This document shows, piece by piece, positions 32,320 through 41,354 of a stretch of DNA of 41,354 nucleotides (positions are counted from its first letter, which is position 1; each line of letters starts with the position of its first letter). Made by a program: the position numbers and the translations under genes. This DNA is from JAXGRD01 sp050946655 (GTDB taxonomy: Bacteria; Bacillota; Clostridia; Peptostreptococcales; Anaerovoracaceae): the NCBI GenBank assembly GCA_050946655.1, contig JBMNVE010000004.1:1-41354 (forward strand), written 5' to 3'. Under the pieces are notes generated by a model. It was given only the letters and a program-made list of their open reading frames with translations, made no database searches and was not told the DNA's origin.

Positions 32320-32476
32320 TTGGTTTTTGAAATATTTTTTGCGATGTAAATTTGAGGCGGAAAGGAGAAAAAAACCCGGGATAGGCCATGGAACAGTAAA
32401 ATGTTAGGAGAAATCCGGCACCAAGCATTTGCTCTAAAAAAACTGACGAGAGCCGGCCCCTGCTGTGGCAAAATAC

Positions 32477-32505
32477 TTCACTTTATTATAAAGTTGCTGT
32501 ATAAT
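32477..32505 (+). promoter_or_regulatory. Sigma-A promoter of the CNNM-secA unit
   Basis: TTCACT (32477-32482), 17 bases and a perfect TATAAT (32500-32505). The start near 32512 leaves a leader of about 27 bases. The frame of the downstream gene stays open back to 32401, but this lies in front of the promoter and lacks a ribosome binding site. Confidence 0.65.
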
Positions 32506-32538
32506 GAGGAATGGTCGCATAGTGCAAAGGAGGAAGAC

Positions 32539-33837
32539 ATGGACAATCAGAATATAGGAGCGATCGTTGCAATTGTTCTGCTTGTGATCTGTTCGGGATA
32601 TTTCTCGGCCACGGAAACTGCTTTCACATCGGTCAACCGGATCAAGATCAAGAATATGGCGGGAGACGGCAACCGGAAAGCTGCTCGTGTCCTGGATCTG
32701 ATCCACCAATATGATAAGATGCTCACCAGCACTTTGATCGGAAACAATATCGTCAACATCACCATGACTACGGTGGCGACGGTGCTGTTTATCCGACTGG
32801 TGGGAGACATGGGTGCCACGGTGGCGACCATCGTCATCACCGTCGTTGTTTTGATTTTTGGAGAGATCACGCCCAAGACTTTGGCAAAAGAGGTGCCGGA
32901 AAAGTTCACCATGTTTGCCGCACCCTTCATCAAATTCATCATGGTCATCTTCACCCCTCTCAATTTTCTCTTTGTCCAGTGGAAACGACTTATGACCAAA
33001 ATCCTCCGAGTCAGCGGCGGAAGGAACATCACTGAGGATGAATTGATCACCATGGTGGAAGAAGCGGAGACCGAGGGCAGTTTGGCATCGGACCAAAGTG
33101 AGCTGATACAAAATGCCATCGAATTTAATGATCTGTTGGCGGAGGAAGTCATGACCCCCAGGGTGGACATTGCAGCCATTGACATCCAGGACACGGAAGA
33201 AGAGATCGCCGAACAATTCAGGGATACCGGGTTTTCGCGGATGCCTGTGTACGAAGGGGACTTGGACACCATCCTAGGTGTTCTGAATCAAAAGGACTTC
33301 CATAATTACATCTACGGTATGGAGAGGAACGTATCGGATTTCGTCAAGCCGGTGGCCTATGTGGCAGGGACCATGAAGATTGCCGCATTGCTGAGAAAAC
33401 TTCAAGCCATGAAGACCCACATCGCCATCATCGTGGACGAGTACGGTGGGACGGAGGGCTTGGTCACCATGGAGGACATCATCGAGGAGCTGGTGGGGGA
33501 AATCTACGACGAGCACGATGCCATCATGAGCCAGGAAGTGACCCAGATGCAGAACGGGAGCTATCGAGTCATATGCAATGCTTCACTGGCAAAGGTCTTT
33601 GACTTTTTGGGGATCGATGAAGAAGTGGATGCCAACACGGTCAACGGATGGGTTGTCATCTGTCTGGATAAGCTTCCTAAAAAGGGGGACACCTTCACCT
33701 ATGATCATGGGACTAAAAGGTATAAGGGCAGAGTGACCAAGGCGACGGACAAAAAAGCACTGGAAATCAATATTATGGTAGAGGATATACCGGAAGAAGA
33801 GCAAGATGAGAATGCAAACAGCGAAGGGAGAAAATAA
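32539..33837 (+). CDS. CNNM/CorC-family (hemolysin C-like) transporter protein
   Basis: A 432-residue protein: an N-terminal CNNM (DUF21) domain with three to four hydrophobic helices (opening SGYFSATETAF), a CBS pair beginning near VMTPRVDI (about 205) and ending past VDEYGGTEGLVTMEDIIEELVG... region, and a C-terminal CorC_HlyC domain. Members transport or sense Mg2+/divalent ions, or act in envelope stress. AAAGGAGG before the ATG at 32539 fixes the start. secA follows directly without a gap. Confidence 0.9.
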   Translation: MDNQNIGAIVAIVLLVICSGYFSATETAFTSVNRIKIKNMAGDGNRKAARVLDLIHQYDKMLTSTLIGNNIVNITMTTVATVLFIRLVGDMGATVATIVITVVVLIFGEITPKTLAKEVPEKFTMFAAPFIKFIMVIFTPLNFLFVQWKRLMTKILRVSGGRNITEDELITMVEEAETEGSLASDQSELIQNAIEFNDLLAEEVMTPRVDIAAIDIQDTEEEIAEQFRDTGFSRMPVYEGDLDTILGVLNQKDFHNYIYGMERNVSDFVKPVAYVAGTMKIAALLRKLQAMKTHIAIIVDEYGGTEGLVTMEDIIEELVGEIYDEHDAIMSQEVTQMQNGSYRVICNASLAKVFDFLGIDEEVDANTVNGWVVICLDKLPKKGDTFTYDHGTKRYKGRVTKATDKKALEINIMVEDIPEEEQDENANSEGRK

Positions 33838-36600
<2,763 letters not shown>

Positions 36601-36602
36601 TC

Positions 36603-37701
36603 ATGTTGCAGTTAGAACCGATCAAAGCCAAGATGCCGGCATGGAAGGCGGCACTCTTCGAGGCAGGTGAGTCCCTTTGACCCGGCCGGGTTAAAGGAAA
36701 AAATCGATGTCCTGGCCAAAACCGCTGAGCATCCGGACTTTTGGAACGACCAGGAAGAGGCCCAAAAGGTCTTAAAAGAAAAGAAGAAATTAGAAGGGGA
36801 ATTGGGAGAATATGAGGAGTTGTCTCGGCAGCTGGAGGATATTGAAATTCTCATTTCCCTGGCAGAAGAAGAGGAAGACGAATCCTTGATCCCGGAAATT
36901 GAGGCAGCCTGTGATGCTTACGAAGTTGCGGCGGAAAGTTACCGGATCAAGACCCTTCTCACAGGAGAATATGACGGAAACAACGCCATTCTTTCCGTTC
37001 ACGGAGGAAGCGGGGGCAACGACGCCAAGGATTGGGCGGAAATGCTGTACCGCATGTACGTAAGGTGGGCCGAACAAAAGGGATATAAGGTCAAGGTCAT
37101 GGACTACCAGGATGACGAAGTGGGGGGCATCAACAGTGCCACCCTGCTCATTGAGGGAGAAAACGTCTACGGATACCTGAAACACGAAAAGGGGGTACAC
37201 CGTCTAGTGCGCATCTCGCCCTTCGATTCTTCCGGAAGGCGGCATACCTCCTTCGCCAGCATAGATGTGGTGCCGGAGATCGAAGCAGATCACCATGTGG
37301 ATATCGATCCGGAGGATATTCGAGTGGATACCTTTAGGAGCAGCGGTGCAGGGGGACAACACGTCAACAAGACTGACTCGGCCATCCGCATCACCCATCT
37401 TCCCACCAACATCGTAGTCTCCTGTCAAAACGAGAGATCTCAGCACCAGAACAGAGAGACGGCCATGAAATTGCTGGTGAGCAAGCTGATGGAACTGAAG
37501 GAACAGGAGCACAAGGAAAACCTGAAGGAACTAAAGGGAGATTACAGCCAAATCACCTGGGGCAGTCAGATCAGGTCCTATGTTTTCCACCCATACACCA
37601 TGGTGAAGGACCATAGGACCGGCGCCGAGGTGGGGAATGTACAGTCGGTCATGGACGGGGCTTTGGACTATTTTATCAACGAAGAACTGAAAGTATTATA
37701 G
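36603..37701 (+). CDS. prfB: Peptide chain release factor 2, with programmed +1 frameshift
   Basis: The zero frame starts at ATG 36603 and runs 25 codons to an in-frame TGA at 36678; a +1 shift at CTT gives a 365-residue RF2. In that numbering GGQ falls at 250-252 and the stop-recognition tripeptide SPF at 205-207, the same positions as in E. coli RF2. It terminates at UGA and UAA. A GTG at 36667 can look like a start but is inside the frameshift window and would drop the N-terminus. GAGGAG upstream of 36603 supports the true start, two bases after secA. Confidence 0.96.
36666..36681 (+). promoter_or_regulatory. RF2 autoregulatory frameshift site
   Basis: The heptad CTT TGA C at 36675-36681 is preceded by GGTGAG (with A at 36665), a Shine-Dalgarno-like element about five bases upstream, weaker than the usual AGGGGG with three-base spacing. 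When RF2 is scarce, the ribosome pauses at UGA and slips from CUU to UUU, restoring RF2. Confidence 0.9.
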
Positions 37702-37709
37702 GAAGAAGA

Positions 37710-39974
37710 ATGAATATATCGGAAAAAATCGCAAAAGAGTTAAACTTGCCTGTAGAAAGGGTGGACAAAACCATCGCCCTCATGGACGAGGGCAATACCA
37801 TCCCTTTCATCGCCAGGTATCGTAAAGAAGTCACAGGCAACATGTCCGATGTGGAGCTCCGTGACCTTGAGGACCGGCTTACCTACCTACGCAGCCTGGA
37901 GGAGAGGAAGGCAGAGGTCTGCAAGCTGATCGATGAGCAGGGAAAGCTGACCGACCAGCTGCGGCAGAGCATTGAGGAAGCGGAGATCCTCCAGCGAGTA
38001 GAGGATTTCTATAAGCCCTTCAAAAAGAAAAAGACCACGCGAGCGGCGAAGGCAAAGGAAAAAGGACTGGAGCCTTTGGCTATGGTATTCTGGGCCCAGG
38101 AAATGGAAACCGGGAGCCCTGAGAAACTGGCCGGGGAATACGTCAACTTATCTTCCGACCCCGCCTTGGCTGTGGAGAGCCCGGAGGATGCTATTGCAGG
38201 TGCCCTGGATATTATTGCGGAGATGATTTCCGACGATCCTGATTTGACCCAGATGGTCAGAGAAAAGACGGAGGCTGCCGGGCAGATCGTCAGCCTGGCT
38301 GCGGATCCGGAGGAGAAGACGGTATACGAACCCTATTATGAGTTTGCCGAAAAGATCAGCAAGATACCCGATCACCGCATCCTGGCCATCAATCGGGGAG
38401 AAAAAGAAAAGAAACTGAAGGTGAAGGTGGAAGCTCCGGTGGAAGCCATCCATGAGGCCCTGCTTCGTCAGGTCATCAAAAATGAACGATCCATCTTCTT
38501 GCCCCTTCTCATAGAAGCCACGCTGGACAGCTACAAGCGGCTGACCGCCCCTTCCGTGGAGAGAGAAATGCGCAACATGCTCACGGAGAGGGCAGAGCTT
38601 GCTGCGGTGAAGATCTTTGGGAAGAACACGGAGAGCCTTCTCATGACACCACCGGTGAAGGGGGCCCGGGTCATCAGCATCGACCCGGGATTCCGGACAG
38701 GATGCAAGGTGGCGGTTTTGGACGAAAGGGGAAGACTGCTGGCCTACACCACCGTATACCCTACAGAACCGAGAAAAGATATCAAAGGAACGGAAGCCAC
38801 CCTGAAAAAACTGGTGGATAAGTATAAGATCAATACCATCGCCATCGGCAACGGCACCGCCAGCAGAGAGACGGAGGAGGTGGTTGCTGATTTCATCCAA
38901 AAGTCGGGACTCCCTATCCACTATACCATCGTCAATGAGGCCGGTGCATCGGTGTATTCGGCATCGAAGTTGGCTACAGAGGAGTACCCGGACCTGGACG
39001 TGACCACTAGAGGGGCCATGTCCCTGGGCAGGCGATTGCAGGATCCCATGGCGGAACTGGTGAAGATCCCCATCAAGAGTATCGGCGTGGGGCAGTATCA
39101 GCACGACATCAACCAGAAGCTGCTGGAAGGGGAGCTGGCAAAGGTGGTGGAAAACTGCGTCAACCGTGTGGGCGTGGATCTGAACACCGCATCACCGTCT
39201 CTTTTGGAGCATGTGGCGGGGATCAACAGTACCATTGCCAGGAACATTGTGGCATATCGAGAAGAGATCGGAGGGTACCGGGGGCGAACGGAACTGAAAA
39301 AGGTTTCTAAATTAGGCCCCAAAGCCTTCGATCAGTGCGCCGGGTTCATGCGCATCTCCGAGGGGAAGAACCCCTTGGATGCCACCAGCGTCCATCCGGA
39401 ATCCTACAAGGCGGCGGAAGCCATGCTGGAGAAACTGGGCATGGACAAAAAGGATATCGGATCGGCCGGTGACATTGAAGAGAAAATTTGGGAGCTCTAT
39501 GGCCCGAAAAAAAAGGAGGAGAAGCCGGCAGCTCGGATGAAGGGCTTGGCCGCACTGGCTGAACTGCAGAAGAAAGAAGAGCCGTTAAAGCGTAATTTAA
39601 GCAAGGCATTGGAAGCCCTGGCAAAGGATCTGGAAATCGGCGTCCCCACCTTGAAGGACATTGTGGAGGAAATCAAAAAACCGGGAAGAGACCCGCGAGA
39701 AGATGCTCCCCCGGTGATCTTTCGAAAGGATGTCAGGAGCCTGGATGATATGGAGATCGGCATGGAGATGACCGGAACCGTCCGCAATGTGGTGGACTTC
39801 GGTGCCTTCGTGGATGTGGGGGTAAAAAACGACGGCCTGGTCCATATTTCTCAGCTATCCAACCGCTTTGTAAAGCATCCCATGGATGTGGTTTCCGTAG
39901 GGGATACGGTGAAAGTGAAGGTCCTGGATATCGATAAAGAAAAGGGCAAAATTTCCCTGACAATGAAGCGTTGA
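37710..39974 (+). CDS. tex: Tex-family RNA-binding transcription accessory protein
   Basis: A 754-residue Tex (YqgF-containing) protein: N-terminal Tex helical domain with IPFIARYRKEVTG, YqgF-like RNase H fold (SIDPGFRTGCKVAVLD), helix-hairpin-helix region near GVDLNTASPSLLEHVAGI, and a C-terminal S1 domain (GTVRNVVDFGAFVDVGV). It binds nucleic acids and influences transcription; exact role uncertain. GGAAGAAG precedes the ATG, eight bases after prfB. Confidence 0.95.
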   Translation: MNISEKIAKELNLPVERVDKTIALMDEGNTIPFIARYRKEVTGNMSDVELRDLEDRLTYLRSLEERKAEVCKLIDEQGKLTDQLRQSIEEAEILQRVEDFYKPFKKKKTTRAAKAKEKGLEPLAMVFWAQEMETGSPEKLAGEYVNLSSDPALAVESPEDAIAGALDIIAEMISDDPDLTQMVREKTEAAGQIVSLAADPEEKTVYEPYYEFAEKISKIPDHRILAINRGEKEKKLKVKVEAPVEAIHEALLRQVIKNERSIFLPLLIEATLDSYKRLTAPSVEREMRNMLTERAELAAVKIFGKNTESLLMTPPVKGARVISIDPGFRTGCKVAVLDERGRLLAYTTVYPTEPRKDIKGTEATLKKLVDKYKINTIAIGNGTASRETEEVVADFIQKSGLPIHYTIVNEAGASVYSASKLATEEYPDLDVTTRGAMSLGRRLQDPMAELVKIPIKSIGVGQYQHDINQKLLEGELAKVVENCVNRVGVDLNTASPSLLEHVAGINSTIARNIVAYREEIGGYRGRTELKKVSKLGPKAFDQCAGFMRISEGKNPLDATSVHPESYKAAEAMLEKLGMDKKDIGSAGDIEEKIWELYGPKKKEEKPAARMKGLAALAELQKKEEPLKRNLSKALEALAKDLEIGVPTLKDIVEEIKKPGRDPREDAPPVIFRKDVRSLDDMEIGMEMTGTVRNVVDFGAFVDVGVKNDGLVHISQLSNRFVKHPMDVVSVGDTVKVKVLDIDKEKGKISLTMKR

Positions 39975-39980
39975 CAAGGT

Positions 39981-40000
39981 GCTCCCGGGTCGCCGGGGGC
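39981..40000 (+). terminator. GC-rich hairpin after tex, weak terminator candidate
   Basis: GCTCCCGG and CCGGGGGC form an 8-bp stem with one G-T pair around GTCG, seven bases after the tex stop. It lacks an immediate T tract, so it may be an inefficient or factor-dependent terminator. Confidence 0.4.
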
Positions 40001-40032
40001 AAGATGTATACAGTATTTATAAACCGATGACA

Positions 40033-40061
40033 TTGTAAAAATCGGTGTTCCATGGTATCAT
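40033..40061 (+). promoter_or_regulatory. Promoter of the decarboxylase beta-subunit gene
   Basis: TTGTAA (40033-40038), a 17-base spacer and TATCAT (40056-40061). The start near 40068 leaves a leader of about 54 bases that ends in AAAGGAG, the ribosome binding site. Confidence 0.65.
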
Positions 40062-40121
40062 TTACGCGGTGCGAAAGATATTACGGCACCTACGGTCGTT
40101 AATAAAAGGAGATAGAAAAAA

Positions 40122-41267
40122 ATGATTTTGGAGACCTTCAATAAGTTTGTCCACGATATGGGGTTAGTCAATCTTGACCTCAGGTCCGCTATCATGATCG
40201 TCGTAGCGTTGTTTTTCTTGTTCCTTGCCATCGGCAAGGGATTTGAGCCGTTGCTGCTGGTCCCCATCGGATTCGGCATGTTACTATCCAATCTGCCTTT
40301 GTCGGGTATCTTCCTCACGGAAATACCTGCCGGCACGGAGTTTGCCGACTACGGCTTATTGACGATTTTCTATTTGCTTAAACCTATACTACCCTCTCTC
40401 ATATTTATGGGGGTAGGAGCCATGACCGACTTCGGTCCACTCATCGCCAATCCTAAGTCCCTGATCCTAGGTGCGGCGGCACAGTTCGGTATCTTCTTCG
40501 CCTTCTTTTCCGCGATCCTTCTGGGATTCAGCAGCCAGGGAGCGGCTTCCATCGGGATCATCGGTGGGGCGGACGGCCCTACAGCCATCTACCTGACCCA
40601 GAAGCTTGCACCGGAACTCCTGGGAGCAGTAGCTGTTGCAGCCTACTCCTACATGGCACTGGTTCCTGTTATCCAGCCGCCTATCATGAAGGTACTTACC
40701 ACAAAGAAGGAGCGAATGATCAAAATGGATCAGCTTCGCCCTGTGAGCCAGAAGGAAAAGATACTCTTCCCCATCATGGTAACTCTGGTGGTTGTGTTGT
40801 TGCTCCCCGCAGCTGCACCCCTTATCGGAATGCTCATGCTGGGCAACCTCTTTAAGGAATCCGGCAAGACCCTAAGACTGTCCGATACATCGTCCAACGC
40901 ACTGATCAACATCGTCACCATCATGTTGGGACTGGCGGTAGGTGCTTCGGCACAGGGCCCATCCTTCCTGATCTGGGATACGGTGAAGATCATCATCCTG
41001 GGCATACTGGCATTTGCTGTTGGTACCGCGGCAGGCGTCCTCATCGGAAAGTTGATGAATGTGATGACCGGCGGGAAGATCAACCCCCTCATCGGCTCGG
41101 CAGGTGTATCTGCCGTACCCATGGCAGCCCGAGTATCTCAAGTGGTAGGGCAGAAGGAGAACCCATCCAACTTCCTCCTCATGCACGCCATGGGACCAAA
41201 CGTGGCCGGCGTCATCGGCTCTGCAGTAGCCGCCAGCGTCATGCTGTCCATGTTCGGCGGATACTAA
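40122..41267 (+). CDS. Na+-translocating decarboxylase, membrane beta subunit (GcdB/OadB/MmdB type)
   Basis: A 381-residue polytopic protein that couples decarboxylation of carboxybiotin to Na+ export. The hallmark GIIGGADGPTAIY with the catalytic/ion-binding Asp, the SYMALVPVIQPPIMK segment, and the C-terminal HAMGPNVAGVIGSAVAAS are present, with about nine hydrophobic stretches. Whether it serves glutaconyl-CoA, oxaloacetate or methylmalonyl-CoA decarboxylase cannot be told, as the alpha and carrier subunits are not in the window. Its biotin carrier would be a client of BirA. AAAGGAG precedes the ATG. Confidence 0.93.
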   Translation: MILETFNKFVHDMGLVNLDLRSAIMIVVALFFLFLAIGKGFEPLLLVPIGFGMLLSNLPLSGIFLTEIPAGTEFADYGLLTIFYLLKPILPSLIFMGVGAMTDFGPLIANPKSLILGAAAQFGIFFAFFSAILLGFSSQGAASIGIIGGADGPTAIYLTQKLAPELLGAVAVAAYSYMALVPVIQPPIMKVLTTKKERMIKMDQLRPVSQKEKILFPIMVTLVVVLLLPAAAPLIGMLMLGNLFKESGKTLRLSDTSSNALINIVTIMLGLAVGASAQGPSFLIWDTVKIIILGILAFAVGTAAGVLIGKLMNVMTGGKINPLIGSAGVSAVPMAARVSQVVGQKENPSNFLLMHAMGPNVAGVIGSAVAASVMLSMFGGY

Positions 41268-41354
41268 AGGTCTGCAAGATAAGAATAGAAAGGCTCTATG
41301 TCAAATGTTGGGGTGGGGCCTAAAATCCACAAAAATATAACAAGTATTTTTTCT

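Noticed and set aside
32401..32538. A 46-residue upstream extension of the CNNM protein
   Set aside because: The promoter -10 at 32500-32505 lies inside it, and AAAGGAGG precedes the ATG at 32539.
32434..33216. A 260-codon minus-strand open frame opposite the CNNM gene
   Set aside because: Composition is His/Asp rich nonsense typical of an antisense shadow; the plus-strand gene has clear CNNM and CBS motifs.
36603..36680. In-frame TGA in prfB as a disabling mutation
   Set aside because: The CTT TGA C context and the exact recovery of a 365-residue RF2 with GGQ at 250-252 identify the known programmed frameshift.

Overview
The window looks like a chromosomal segment of an anaerobic Bacillota, most likely class Clostridia. 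Reasons: AGGAGG-type ribosome binding sites, a YtrABC-type GntR/ABC operon, a Na+-translocating decarboxylase beta subunit typical of strict anaerobes that ferment amino acids or organic acids, anaerobe-style cobalamin nucleotide-loop genes, and best protein resemblance to clostridial families. No rRNA, tRNA, CRISPR array, transposase or phage gene was seen. The genus cannot be fixed from the sequence alone.

Layout. (1) 71-3146, plus strand: xpaC-like, telA-like and an exodeoxyribonuclease III gene, closed by an intrinsic terminator shared with the converging operon. (2) 3159-7659, minus strand, one tight operon read from about 7730: EamA transporter, HD phosphohydrolase, larE, phosphohexomutase, nnrE. 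(3) 8084-26878, plus strand: an almost gap-free 19-gene biosynthetic cluster. (4) 26908-29225: cobU, cobS, a mini-CobU and cobC for cobalamin nucleotide-loop assembly. (5) 29263-32230, minus strand: birA, then a ytrABC-like operon with its own promoter and palindromic operator. (6) 32539-39974, plus strand: CNNM/CorC transporter, secA, prfB (with programmed +1 frameshift) and tex. (7) 40122-41267: decarboxylase beta subunit.

The centre of interest is the 18.8-kb cluster. It encodes a complete, discrete type II (dissociated) polyketide/fatty-acid-like synthase: malonyl transacylase, ACP, an active ketosynthase, a ketosynthase-like partner that has lost all three catalytic residues (chain-length-factor-like), ketoreductase, a second SDR, FabZ-type dehydratase, hotdog thioesterase and a dedicated phosphopantetheinyl transferase. 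No enoyl reductase is present, so a polyene or otherwise unsaturated chain is expected. Unusual additions are three phytoene-desaturase/CrtI-like flavoprotein homologues (one with a ruined FAD site), two tandem BtrH-type cysteine acyltransferases plus a probable third that has lost its Cys, a class III aminotransferase, an unrecognised 181-aa protein, and a MacB/FtsX-type ABC exporter. A working model (inference) is that KS/CLF, KR and DH build a conjugated acyl-ACP, the CrtI-like proteins change its oxidation or double-bond state, the aminotransferase makes an amine, one or both BtrH proteins transfer the acyl chain from ACP to an amine or alcohol, and the ABC system exports or detoxifies the product. 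I recognise no described pathway with this gene set.

The cluster seems to repeat one theme: for ketosynthase, CrtI-like flavoprotein and BtrH-like transferase alike, it carries catalytically intact copies plus one divergent copy lacking key residues, suggesting obligate pseudoenzyme partners. Other notable points are a LarE with three cysteines suited to an Fe-S cluster, apparently leaderless birA and cobU transcripts, and a perfect 10-bp inverted-repeat operator in front of the ytrA-like gene.
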